64,000 bases of DNA from contig OZ316892.1 of the NCBI GenBank assembly GCA_973895155.1, positions 30,318,001 through 30,382,000 on the forward strand. The letters run 5' to 3'. How positions within the stretch are numbered: the first letter of the stretch is position 1; every line of letters begins with the position of its first letter. Shown piece after piece: positions 30,716 through 41,790 of this stretch. The translations under genes were made by a program, and so were the position numbers. The notes beneath the pieces were generated by a model. It searched no databases, was not told where the DNA came from, and worked only from the letters and a program-made list of their open reading frames with translations. Source of the stretch: Marsupella aquatica. Taxonomy: Eukaryota > Marchantiophyta.

Positions 30716-30835
30716 GGTTGCCCCTAATTGTTTATATTTTCCTTGTTTTGTCACTATACTAAGGTGTTCCTAGGGTGCCTTCTTGCTTTACCCACTTAAC
30801 CGGCCGAGTGATTCCTGTCTAGGCATCACAGTTGT

Positions 30836-31774
30836 CGCAACCGTTGATGCGATCCAACAGGCCGGGCTAAGTACAGAAGTCGGTACAGCGAAGGTCTTAC
30901 CCGAGCCCGGGTCTCCCAAAGACCCACCGGTAGCTATTCCGGAGAACCGGACATCGCTGCAGGAAGACACTCCAGCCCCTTCCAACATTACGTCCCCAGG
31001 GCTGGATGTCACTGCCCCGGCCCCCGCACGTGTTGACGTCTGCCTGTGCCCAACTCCGGACAGACACAACCTGGACCACCCGGAACTCTTCGTACCGGGC
31101 ACATTTCTGAATGGGCTTCTAGGAGATTTCTCTCATCAAATTGCCCGGGATACCGGGGAGTTCATGGCCCGGAAGGTAGCCTGTTTCTTCAACCAGGAGT
31201 TAGTTGCCGCAGTAAAAGTCAGTCGGAGGCCCTTCAGAGGATAGAGAGGTACCGGGAGGAGTCCGTGTACCTAAAGAACGAAGTTGCAGCTCAGGAGGCT
31301 GAGCTTCTGCAACTACGACCCAAAGTTGCAGCCGCCGATGAGTTATTAGCAAAGGCGCACGCCCTTACCGCCCTAGCCGAGCAGGCCAAAGCAGGGAACG
31401 AGGCCGAGATTTCACGGCTCCGGTCCCAGATTGACAGTTTGAAGAAACAAACTGTCAGCTGGCAGAGAGACTTGGAGGAGGCCGAAGAACGAGCCCAGCG
31501 GGACACTACGGAGATAGCCACGCTACAGGCCAAAGTGGCGCGGCTCCAAACCAAAGCCGAGAAGCAGGACCAGCTGGCGGGCAAGCTGATGAGCGACGCC
31601 CAGCAGTTGGAGGAGGCATGCCAGGAGGCAGCAGAGGAGACGGACGCGGCAAAGCGAGAGAACGAATCTCTGCTGGACCAGGTCCAGCTCCTCAAGGCGG
31701 ACAACGACAGACTTCGGAGGCAGCGGGATGGCCGCTCCCACTCGGGCGGCTCTGGCAAGCGTGCCAGGCATTAG
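30836..31774 (+). pseudogene. LTR-encoded accessory gene, RT-2 5' LTR, second fragment
   Basis: This is the continuation after RT-3. It encodes a Pro-rich linker, a short segment with FMARKVACFFNQEL, then about 170 residues of coiled coil rich in Ala, Glu, Gln and Leu (31230-31730), ending with a small Arg/Ser tail and a stop at 31774. A 10-bp deletion relative to the 3' copy (near 31218) shifts the frame just before the coiled coil. Confidence 0.7.
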
Positions 31775-32489
31775 CGGCGGAGTAGGGATAGAATAGGGTT
31801 AGGAATAACTTAGTCAGGCTCTTGGGACAGGCACCTGCCTTAGCTACAGCAGCGCTGCCATGCTGTCCAGCCTCCGTAGATCACCATCTTCTAATAAGAC
31901 ATAGCCGTTTTCCGGCCTGACTGTCAGCTTAGTTAGGACCTTAGTCAGCGAATCTTCGGCAAGTGGACACCCCGTCCCTCGGCCCTTAGTATTTAGTGCA
32001 CCCCTCGGTAGAGGCGAGGGGGGGGGTTTTTAGTTGCAGAGTTGGGCGTCCGCGGTATGTGCGGGGAGTCCCGACCTCTGGGAATGAAAGAGTACCAAGG
32101 GGAGGGGGTAGGACTAAGCTCGTCGGGCGAGTGCGGAGCCGGGCTCCGTTGTAGTGTGCACCCTCGGCCTTGAACCTGTTCATTCCGGGGCTGTCGGGTC
32201 AACTAAGTGTACGCATATGTTCCCTTTGTAGTAAAATCCTTTCCCATCATTTTCCTTCGTGTAAATCGAGATTGTATGCATGTGCGCGTGTATGTGTGTG
32301 GGCTTCTCGTATATGGGTGGCAGCGCCAGGCCGAACGCACTACCCGAGACGTGCACCGGGTGCAGCCTGCGGGTAAGTGGTTACGAGCACGGGTTGAGGA
32401 CCTGTATCATCGAATCCGGATCGAAGGCGGACAGCACGAAGGCTTAGAAGCCCTTAAGCCGGGGTCGATCCTGCTATCGACTAAGGTAC

Positions 32490-32505
32490 GTTCCGGCGGC
32501 GGAAC
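32490..32505 (+). promoter_or_regulatory. Conserved U5 hairpin, RT-2 5' LTR
   Basis: GTTCCG-GCGG-CGGAAC, followed by CACAAACCATACCTAGG. The closing A-T pair of the RT-1/RT-3 version is replaced by G-C. It lies about 180 nt before the primer-binding site. Confidence 0.55.
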
Positions 32506-32687
32506 ACAAACCATACCTAGGAGGTGTCCGTATTTAGCAGTATGCGCACTTAGCGCTAGTTTACGAGAATAAGGTGCATTACGTGCTTCCCTTCCTGCCC
32601 GAACCCTCAGATTTACGAGGGATGTGCCCGTCTAAGCTGAAGTCTGAGTTAAGGCCGCAGCCGATGACGTGACATAGCCTTTGTTTT

Positions 32688-32700
32688 TGGCGCTAGATGG
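32688..32700 (+). promoter_or_regulatory. RT-2 primer-binding site
   Basis: TGGCGCTAGATGG, 13 bases after the end of the 5' LTR at 32674. Shared with RT-1 and RT-3. Confidence 0.75.
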
Positions 32701-32798
32701 AAGGGGCACTCTACATATCGTAGAGGGGAGACATGTGCGTATTCACCTAGGCAGGATACATCAAGACGTAGTACTAACCATCGCATTTATATGAGTAA

Positions 32799-33433
32799 AT
32801 GCCCGTCACTCATTCTCAAGCAGCTTACTTGAGGAGATTGACCAACGAACGAGAACGAACGAGAAAGTGCAGTCACGACAAGTTCCGATTCTTCGGACTC
32901 GGAAGACTCGCACTCGCCCCGACATATGAACATACCCCCGGGACCTTCGGGGTCTGGTTCTACCGGTCTTGCTGTGGTTCCTCCGCCACCACCACCGCCA
33001 CCTCCACCTATGGCAGCCGCTCCACCGATGGCCCGCGCTGCTCAAGCTCCTCCACAAATATCGCAACGATCGCGATTTCATTATTGACCTTTCAAGGGGC
33101 GTCATGGGGATGATCCGGATGAATGGTTGGATGATTTTGAAGCCACGGCTAAAGCTAATGGGGAAGACGCCATTAAGGTTATCAGTAACCCGAGCATCCC
33201 TCCTAAGCCAGGGATTTGGTGATCCCCGGTTTGTTATAACTGTGAAAAGCCATGACACTTTGCAAGGGAATGCACCGAACCAAGACGTCAGGGAGATGGC
33301 CGAGGCACCCCACTATGTCAAGTCTGCAAAATGGAGGCTCATTCCACAGCCAACTGTCCGTTGGTAATCGCTGCTCAAACGAGCACAGCTAGACCGGCCT
33401 AGGCTGGACCGGCCACGAGCGATGCAATCGTCC
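32799..33433 (+). pseudogene. gag: RT-2 gag, internally deleted and broken
   Basis: Pieces of Gag can be read in this order. First an N-terminal segment (ATG 32799), with a frameshift near 32870 into a Pro-rich stretch; then HGDDPDEWLDDFEATAKANG (33090-33160), which matches the start of the Gag core. The sequence then jumps straight to the region before the zinc knuckles, so most of the Gag core is missing compared with RT-3 (about 1 kb). Two CCHC knuckles follow, the first with a TGA in place of its Gly codon (CYNCEKP-stop-HFAREC) and the second intact (CQVCKMEAHSTANC). Further in-frame stops occur near 33075 and 33402. The product cannot form a normal particle. Confidence 0.8.
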
Positions 33434-33435
33434 AA

Positions 33436-36400
33436 ATGATTGCTGTAGAATGGCAAGATGACAACACTGAGTGGGTGAATTTGGTGGACGTAGCAGAGCA
33501 CCCTGATCCATTGGATGAGGCCGAGTGCTACCGAGTGTCGACAAGGGCCGAACGGAAGGAAGAGAAGACGGAGGAGAAACGAAGGAAAAAGCAAGATACT
33601 ACTCCGGTGCAGCCAGCGATAGATATACCCCCGGAGAAGGACGATGACTACCGACGAGACGACCCGAAGCTATTTTTCCCCCGCATCGAAGAATTGGTAA
33701 AGAAACAGTTGGAGGCCTACGAAGCTCGGGAATACCAGAAGGCAATCGATAAGGACATCAAAGCAGCCGAGACCGCCCGGCGCCAGGAGCAAGAAGAGCA
33801 AGAAAAGCAAGAGGAAGCCAAGCTGCAGCCGAAGGAGGATAAAAAGGAGAACTACAATATTAAGGAAGACGTGAAGAGTTGCCCGGTTACAGCGACGGTG
33901 GGGCAACTGCTGCAGAACAACCCACAGTACAGACGGCAACTAAGGGAGTTGCTCATGGGTTGCCGAAGGAGGAGACTACCCCGAGTTGGGATCGCGGACT
34001 GCAACATGATATGCGAGGACCTTGGGGCACCGGACATCTCGATCGAAATTAATAATTGTACCATCAAGATGGTTCTTGTAGACGGAGGAGCGGGAGTCAA
34101 CATCATGACCGAAGAAATGTCAGTCAAGTTAGGATACCTCACGTATCAACCCACAGCCCGAGCTATCAGATTAGCAAACGGGGCAAGGGTCCTCCCATTA
34201 GGCACGCTCACACGAGTGCTCACTCTGGTGGGAGGGGTGGAGTTCTATCTCAACTTCCTAGTCATGAGGCCGGTTCGTCCCTCCTCTTACCCGGTTCTTC
34301 TGGGCAGGCCGTGGCTGTACGGTGGCCGCGTAGTCACGGATTGGGGAAAGAAGGAGCTACGGTTCGGGGAACCCACCGTACGGGTATCATGGGCAATAGA
34401 CGATTATCAAGGAGAAACCCCACAAGGACCCGAGGAATATGATTCGGAGACCTCGGAGGAAGAGGAACTCAATATGATTGAACTCATCTCATCCCTGTCC
34501 GAGGAAGATGTCTTCGGAGTTGAAGCAACCCGCGAAACACATCTCCTAAATTACCCGAGGACTGCCATTGAGTCCACCCCAAGCACATCTACTGCCGGGG
34601 ATGAGGAAACGCACGAACAACTCGTCGAGACCAAGGACACGGCTCCAGCTAAGCAGGGAGCCGAGGCTGCTTCTATCATTGCAGAGCCTCGTGACCACGA
34701 ACCAGCCCAGCAACCGCCCGAGGCCGAAAACTCGAGACCGAGACATAAGAAACGAGTCTCATGGGATCCGTCCATTCCGCAATTGGAGGAAGTAACTCCA
34801 ATCCCGAGACCAATACCGGTTCCACCCATGTACGGAGGAGTTTGGCTAGCTGAGCTTGATGCGAGCCTGGACCCGAGCCTGCGAAACCAGGTTGAAGTCA
34901 TCAGGAAGGAGCACTACCGGAAGTACACCATTGGGATGGACAAATCTTTTAACCTGGGCCACGCTCTGACAGGGGAGGCTGAAAAATCCATCCAAGCTTT
35001 GCTCAAGGAATATGAAGATGTGTTTGCATGGAGTCATCATGATTTAACAGGCGTCTCCCCCGAGTTGGGAGAACACATGATCGATCTGAACCTAGGAGCC
35101 CATGCGGTACGGCAGCGACAACGTCGCATGAACCCGAGGTACTCCATCTTAGTGAAGGAGGAGATTGATCGTCTCCTCGCCGCCAATATCATCTACCCGG
35201 TAATGGCCAGCGACTGGGTCTCTCCCATTGTCATTGTACCAAAGGAGGGAGGTACGGATGGAAAACCTAAGATTCGTATTTGTCAGGACTACCGTAAGCT
35301 GAACGACGCAACCCGAAAAGACCATTACCCATTACCATTCACGGATAAGGTTCTAGATATGGTAGCCCGAAATGAAATCTATACATTTCTTGACGGGTAT
35401 TCAGGTTATAACCAAATCTGGATTCGCCTCGTGGATCAGCTCAAAACAACTTTCACTACGGAGTGGGGGACTTTCGCATTTCGGAGGATGCCGTTCGGAC
35501 TGTGTAACGCCCCGGCCATGTTTCAGCGACTCATGATGAATATCTTCCATGATTTCCTACGGGAATTTCTGGAAATATTTATCGACGACTTCGCCATTTT
35601 TGGAATTGTCGCCATGCACCCCGAGCACCTAAGACGTACGTTGCAACGATGCCGAGAGGTTAACCTCAAGCTTCATCCCGCCAAATGCTTTTTCGGGGTA
35701 GAGGAGGGAGTGTTACTCGGGCATCGTGTGTCCAAACGGGGTATCGAGGTCGATCAAGAGAAGGTCGCGGCCTGGATGGCGGTGGTGTTCCCCGTGGATC
35801 AAAAAGCAGTACGATCCTTCTTGGGCTGTGTAGGGTATTACCGCCGGTTCATTAAAGATTTTGCTAAAATAGCTTTGCCCTTAACAGAGATGATAAAAAA
35901 GGACGCGGTGATCGAGGAGACCCCAAGGAGACGGGTTGCTTTCGAAGAACTCCGTAAAAGACTCACCACCGCACCTATCATGGTCACTCCAGACTGGAAC
36001 AAGGAGTTCCACGTGTATGTCGACGTGTCAGGGTTCTGTATCGGGTCTGTGCTTAGACAGCTTGATACAGACGGACGCGATCACCCCATCTACTTCGCTA
36101 GCCGTCAATTATTCACAGCCGAAAAAAATTATTCCCCCACGGATCGAGAGGCACTGGGCATAATCTACTCATGTAAGAAGTTCCGGCACTATCTGCTCGG
36201 CCACAAGGTCATCTTCCACACGGATCACGACAGCCTGAAGTACATGGTCAACAAAGCAGACGTAACGGGACGGATAGCCCGTTGGGTGCTACTTCTCCAG
36301 GAATTTAACTATGAAGTTCGGGTTCGGCCAGGAAAGGCACACCTCAATGCCGACTTCTTTTCACGGCTGGACGGCGTACCAGTCGATCAGCCAATTGATG

Positions 36401-37665
36401 ATATTTTTCCGGATGAGGAGTTGTTCCACGTAGGGGAGGGGACACCAACGTGGTACGGCTCGATAATCACCTTCCTTTTAACAGGCCGCATCCCTGACGG
36501 CATCAATCAGGAGGCCGCCGCTGTGTTTTTACGGAAAGCCGGGCCTTACGTCATGATACAGGGTCACCTACATAAGGAAGGTATTAATGGAAAGTTATGA
36601 TGCTGCTTAGAGTATAAGGAGACGCTTATCATGATGCGGGCCCTGCATGAAGAAGAAGCTGGAGGCCATTTCGCGGCAGTCACGACAGCCCGAAAGATTC
36701 TGGACTCGGGGTATTGGTGGCCTACATTGCATCGGGATGTACAATGCTTCATTAAGGGCTGTGACTTGTGTCAGCGAGCTGGGGCCCCGAGGCGGGCTCA
36801 TCATCACCCGCTCACATCTGTGCTGCCATCGGCACCATTCGAAAAATGGGGAATTGATTATATCGGGCCGTTTACTCCCGTTACCCAAAGGCGGAGATGC
36901 AGGTACATCCTATTAGCTATTGATTACTCCACCAAGTGGGTCGAAGCGCGGGCTACGGTAAAGGACGATGCCGCAACCAGTGCCAGATTCTTATACGAAC
37001 AGATTTTCACCTGATTCGGCCCACCCTTAGAATTGGTAAGCGACCGTGGAACCCACTTCCTCAATGACACCGTAGCCCAGCTTATAGAGCATTACCTAGT
37101 CAAGCACCGCAAGACTACCCCGTATCATCCTAAGGCCAACGGGATGACAGAGAGAGCCAATGGTATCATTGGGAAGATCCTCAACAAAACTGTAGCTGCG
37201 CACAAAACGGATTGGGATGATAAGTTGTACGCAGCGGTGTACTCGTATAATCTAGCTTACAAAACTACTACGAGTCACAGCCCGTACTTTCTTGTGTTCG
37301 GCCAACATTCGTTGGTACCCGTCGAGTTTGAAGTACACACTCCATGGGTCAGCATTCGGGATCGCTTACCTGAATCTGAAAGTTCGTCAGACCGAGCTTA
37401 TCAGATTGAAGCCCTAGAAGAAGCACGGCTACTAGCAGCTCGACACGCCGTGAAGAAACAGGCAACTTTGAAGAAGCAGCACGACAAAGGACTACGGAGG
37501 GTCGACATCGTGGCAGGCGATCTAGTCCTTCTGTACGATAGTAGGTACATGCAGTTTCCAGGGAAGCTTCATACCCGGTGGTTAGGGCCCTTCCTTGTCA
37601 ATCAGATCTACCGTAACGGATCTTTGGAGCTTGCGACGTATGCCGGCGATTTACTCCCCCCGTGA
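33436..37665 (+). pseudogene. pol: RT-2 protease-RT-RNase H-integrase, three premature stops
   Basis: One continuous frame carries protease and pol with no shift between them. It has the protease site VDGGAGVNIM (near 34080), RT with EIFIDDFAIFG (near 35575), RNase H (near 36000-36360), the integrase zinc finger (HEEEAGGHF...CDLC), and the integrase core DDE (GIDYIGP, SDRGTHF, MTERANG). TGA stops lie at 36598-36600, 37012-37014 and 37663-37665; the last two stand where RT-3 or the family has Arg (CGA type). A further shift follows near the C-terminus. The 33436-36600 part alone is 1,054 open codons. The gene is recently broken and not functional as it stands. Confidence 0.88.
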
Positions 37666-37723
37666 ATCAGCTACGATCGTGTAAAAAAAGTACCATCATC
37701 AAGATGACGACGCCGAGAGTGAT

Positions 37724-37759
37724 GTTCGCGAGGACGCTTCACAATTAAGCAGGGAGCTA
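37724..37759 (+). promoter_or_regulatory. RT-2 polypurine tract and conserved upstream motif
   Basis: GTTCGCGAGGACGCTTCACA then ATTAAGCAGGGAGCTA, ending at the 3' LTR start (37760). It matches the RT-3 motif closely. The purine run is slightly shorter. Confidence 0.72.
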
Positions 37760-38116
37760 TGTGACGCCGCCGGTACGGCGGTTAATGAGTGATTCGGTCT
37801 AACTACGCTCAGCACGCGTTAGGAGTGTCTTAGGCTGCTATTATTAGCATAACGACAGTATTTAGGTAATCATTATGGGTAGGACATCATTAGGCAATAA
37901 GGGGGAATTCAGGTTCGGACTGGCGGCGTGTCGCTATTCGCACACCCGGGTTACGAGCATGGAGGGGCCCCTCCCTCGGGTCTGTATAACGAACTTAAGG
38001 AAGCGGCCACTGACCCGCGCTGACTCAGACCGGCGGAGTGGCCGGTACACCTCAAGCGTGAGCGGTTCAGCCTATGGGCGTCAAGGAGACGTCGGGGGAT
38101 CAGCAAGCCCTCAAGG

Positions 38117-38124
38117 TATAAAAA
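38117..38124 (+). promoter_or_regulatory. TATA box, RT-2 3' LTR
   Basis: TATAAAAA, 108 nt before the ATG of the LTR gene and about 360 bp from the LTR start, as in the 5' copy. Confidence 0.7.
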
Positions 38125-38224
38125 GGGAGCCGACCCTTTGGAGTGCACCAGTCCATCAGTCCACGCGCCAGCTTTGACCCCAGCTCTCTCGCTTGCTCTA
38201 AGTCGCCACTACTATCTCCTCTGA

Positions 38225-40887
38225 ATGTCGCACACGATCCTCTCCAGCTCGGCCATTCGATTCTAGACGCAGTTCCTATCTACCGGAAGGCACTTGGCCG
38301 ACTCATTGAAACACGCCAACCCGCATCGATACGAAATCGAACGCGAGTACGAGAGAGCTATCCGCCTAGCCGGACGTCACCACTATATCCTTAACTTTGA
38401 CTACCCGTCTCAGAGCGAGCTTTATCGACCAGCAGAGGTATTTGGGTACTTCTTCAACGGAGACAAATATATCGGTTTCTGGGAAGCATTGCTTCGGCTT
38501 CCGGACGAGGTCTTCAATATCCCGGGTACGATCGACTTGCAACGACATCACTTTGACCACATCCCTGCTCAGGTTCGGGCTATCATCAACAGCGAGTCCA
38601 GCACTACCCGTTCGACAAGGTCGTCTGCACTCGCTTTGGAGAACTTCTACCAGCACCTACAGAGCTTCATGGGAACTCGGCCATCAACCAACATGACCAA
38701 CTCACCCGTACCCGTACCCATGCAACCTCAGGCTCAACCTCAGGCTCAACCTCAGGCTCAACCTCAGGCTCAACTTCAGCTTCAGCCTCAGCCGCAGCCT
38801 AGCCAAACCCCACCACCGATCGCCCAGCCGGCACAAGTATGCTCCGTCATCAACGCTGTGGATCTTAGCGATGACGACGAGGCTACCCCACCCTTGACCA
38901 GGCGGCCCAGAGGAACAAGCGCTCAGGGGGCCGGCACTATATCGTCCCTGCCCCCTGCTCTGACCCCAGGAGCGGCCCCGGCAGACATGGTGACCGTGGC
39001 CGCCCCGGGCCCGTTACTAACGGCAGTGGCACTACCCAGGCCCGATCGGGAGGATGGGGAAGTGTCACCTTCCCCGAGCCAGTCAAGGGGGAAGAAGAGG
39101 AAGGAATCCGCCACTGCATCCGGGTTACCATTGGCCACGGTAGCCGTGGCCAAGGTAACAATGCACCGCATGGGGGAAAACGTGCATAAGAATATCCTTC
39201 ATCCCAAGCATGCGGTGTACCTGAAGACTCAGGGATTCGAGCACCTCGCCGCTCTGCCCTGGAACACTTGCAGGTACTACGGGGAGGACATGACGGAATT
39301 CATCAAGAATTATGATGATACACGTCAGCAAACTCGGCTGCGGGGAAGGAATATGTCCCTCACGGAAGAACGGCTCAGGATGATCTTCGGATTACCCAAA
39401 GGTGACCATCGAGTCGAATCAGGGCTCCCGGGGGCAAGGGAGCCAAGTACCAATCTTCAAGTTTTCCCTCAGAGGGAGCAGTGGACAACGGGTTCGTGAT
39501 GAGGACCTGCCTCATCCCCGAGATAGCTGAGCGACTGGAGTTCCAGAGGTACGCCCTCCACATGATGGAAACCCGGGGGGAGATCTCCGCCGCCCAAGTT
39601 ATCCAGGTCGAGAACTATCGACCTAGGAAGTGGGCGTCGTACTTTGCTAAGAAATTCCATGAAGAGATGGAGCGGCGAAGGAAGACACTGTACATTGGCG
39701 GGAAGGCGTACTTTGCTAGCCATATCGAGATCATTCTTGAGTGGTACGCTCGGTTTGATCGACGAACCCTTCCCCGTGTCAACGTTACAAAGATGGTCCC
39801 GGCTAGGTGGGTTTTCCGGGCCTTGGAGAGACAGCCCCAACCCGAGGCCCGAAGTCCGGCGGACACGCCAGCTTCACCCACCCCACCTCCACAAGTAGCT
39901 GTGGTCGTAACCGAGGAGGTACCGGAGGGGTCGGTTGTCGCAACCGTTGATGCGATACAACAGGCCGGGCTAAGTACAGAAGTCGGTACGGCGGAGGTCT
40001 TACCCAAGCCCGGGTCTCCCAAAGACCCACCGGTAGCTATTCCGGAGAACCGGACATCGCTGTAGGAAGACACTCCAGCCCCTTCCAACATTACGTCCCC
40101 AGGGCTGGATGTCACTGCCCCGGCCCCCGCACGTGTTCACATCTGCCCGTGCCCAACTCCGGACAGACACAACCTGGACCACCCGGAACTCTTCGTACCG
40201 GGCACATTTCTGAATGGGCTTCTGGGAGATTTCTCTCATCAAATTGCCCGGGATACCGGGGAGTTCATGGCCCGGAAGGTAGCCTGTTTCTTCAACCAGG
40301 AGTTGGTTGCCGTAGTAAAAGTAGGTCGGGCCCAGTCGGAGGCCCTTCAGAGGATAGAGCGGTACCGGGAGGAGTCCGTGTACCTAAAGAACAAAGTTGC
40401 GGCTCAGGAGGCTGAGCTTCTGCAACTACGACCCAAAGTTGCAGCCGCCGATGAGTTGTTAGCAAAGGCGCACGCCCTTACCGCCCTAGCCGAGCAGGCC
40501 AAAGCAGGGAACGAGGCCGAGATTTCACGGCTCCGGTCCCAGATTGACAGTTTGAAGAAATAAATTGTCAGCTGGCAGAAAGACTTGGAGGAGGCCGAAG
40601 AACGAGCCCAGCGGGACACTACGGAGATAGCCACGCTACAAGCCAAAGTGGCGCGGCTCCAAACCAAAGCCGAGAAGCAGGACCAGCTGGCGGGCAAGCT
40701 GACGAGCGACGCCCAGCAGTTGGAGGAGGCATGCCAGGAGGCAGCAGAGGAGACGGACGCGGCGAAGCAAGAGAACGAATCTCTGCTGGACCAGGTCCAG
40801 CTCCTCAAGGCGGACAACAACAGACTTCGTAGGCAGCGGGATGGCCGCTCCCACTCGGGCGGCTCTGGCAAGCATGCCAGGCATTAG
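38225..40887 (+). pseudogene. LTR-encoded accessory gene, RT-2 3' LTR
   Basis: This copy is not interrupted by another element and shows the full gene, about 885 codons. It has ATG 38225, a basic/aromatic N-terminal domain, a PQAQ repeat (four 12-bp units, 38725-38772), a Pro/Thr-rich linker with KKRK, and a globular domain. The globular domain (about 39150-39830) has MIFGLP, VDNGFVMRT and RKTLYIGGKAYFASHIEIIL. A second linker, FMARKVACFFNQEL and a long coiled coil (40330-40840) follow. Breaks: TAG at 38264-38266 (TGG elsewhere), a 1-nt deletion near 39420, TAG at 40063-40065 (CAG in the 5' copy) and TAA at 40561-40563 (CAA in the 5' copy). The layout (globular domain, linker, coiled coil) is the same as in the RT-1/RT-3 LTR gene. 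The role is unknown. Confidence 0.8.
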
Positions 40888-41600
40888 CGGTGGAGTAGGG
40901 ATAGAATAGGGTTAGGAATAACTTAGTCAGGCTCTTGGGACAGGCACCTGCCTTAGGTACAGCAGCGCTGCCATGCTGTCCAGCCTGCGTAGATCACCAT
41001 CTTCTAATAAGACATAGCCGTTTTCTGGCCTGACTGTCAGCTTAGTTAGGACCTTAGTCAGCGAATCTTCGGCAAGTGGACACCCCATCCCTCGGCCCTT
41101 AGTATTTAGTGCACCCCTCGGTAGAGGCGAGGGGGGGTTTTTAGTTGCAGAGTTGGGCGTCTGCGGTATGTGCGGGGAGTCCCGACCTCTGGGAATGAAA
41201 GAGTACCAAGGGGAGGGGGTAGGACTAAGCTCGTCGGGCGAGTGCGGAGCCGGGCTCCGTTGTAGTGTGCACCCTCGGCCTTGAACCTGTTCATTCCGGG
41301 GCTGTCGGGTCAACTAAGTGTACGCATATGTTCCCTTTGTAGTAAAATCCTTTCCCATCATTTTCCTTCGTGTAAATCGAGATTGTATGCATGTGCGCGT
41401 GTATGTGTGTGGGTTTCTCGTATATGGGTGGCAGCGCCAGGCCGAACGCACTACCCGAGACGTGCACCGGGTGCAGCCTGCGGGTAAGTGGTTACGAGCA
41501 CGGGTTGAGGACCTGTATTATCGAATCTGGATCGAAGGCGGACAGCACGAAGGCTTAGAAGCCCTTAAGCCGGGGTCGATCCTGCTATTGACTAAGGTAA

Positions 41601-41616
41601 GTTCCGGCGGCGGAAC
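41601..41616 (+). promoter_or_regulatory. Conserved U5 hairpin, RT-2 3' LTR
   Basis: Same as 32490-32505, with identical stem and loop although the surrounding LTR has diverged. Confidence 0.55.
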
Positions 41617-41790
41617 ACAAACCATACCTAGGAGGTGTCCGTATTTAGCAGTATGCGCACTTAGCGCTAGTTTACGAGAATAAGGTGCATTACGTGCTTC
41701 CCTTCCTGCCCGAACCCTCAGATTTACGAGGGATGTGCCCGTCTAAGCTGAAGTCTGAGTTAAGGCCGCAGCCGATGACGTGACAGGGTC

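Larger units (their letters stand above)
15251..30830 (-). mobile_element. RT-3: young, apparently complete Ty3/gypsy retrotransposon, 15.6 kb
   Basis: The two LTRs (15251-19928 and 26153-30830) are each exactly 4,678 bp and differ at only about ten places that I found. GTTGT flanks the element (15246-15250 and 30831-30835). On the minus strand the order is 5' LTR, PBS (26135-26148), gag-pro (26083 to 23090), pol (23183 to 19917), PPT, 3' LTR. Both polyprotein frames are open. It sits in the 5' LTR of RT-2 in the opposite orientation. RT-1 belongs to the same family. It is the best candidate for a recently active element here. Confidence 0.95.
26153..30830 (-). repeat. RT-3 5' LTR (4,678 bp)
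   Basis: Same length and ends as the 3' LTR. Most of the few differences are C/T or G/A transitions. It abuts the primer-binding site with four intervening A's on the plus strand. Confidence 0.95.
13093..41785 (+). mobile_element. RT-2: Ty3/gypsy retrotransposon with about 4-kb LTRs
   Basis: The 5' LTR is 13093-15250 plus 30836-32674 (split by RT-3), and the 3' LTR is 37760-41785. Both start TGTGACGCCGCC and end GATGACGTGACA. GGGTC flanks the element (13088-13092 and 41786-41790). The internal part is about 5.1 kb with PBS, shortened gag, pol with stops, and PPT. Without RT-3 it is about 13.1 kb. The LTRs differ at several percent of sites in the parts I compared, so it is older than RT-3. 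It inserted into the LTR gene of RT-1. Confidence 0.92.
37760..41785 (+). repeat. RT-2 3' LTR (4,026 bp)
   Basis: Starts TGTGACGCCGCC after the polypurine tract and ends GATGACGTGACA before the GGGTC duplication. It contains a TATA box, the accessory gene (38225-40887), and a 900-bp non-coding U5 part with a conserved hairpin at 41601. Confidence 0.92.

Noticed and set aside
32799-33113. A separate gene upstream of RT-2 gag
   Set aside because: The pieces line up with the start of Gag after allowing for a frameshift and stops, so this is the decayed gag itself.
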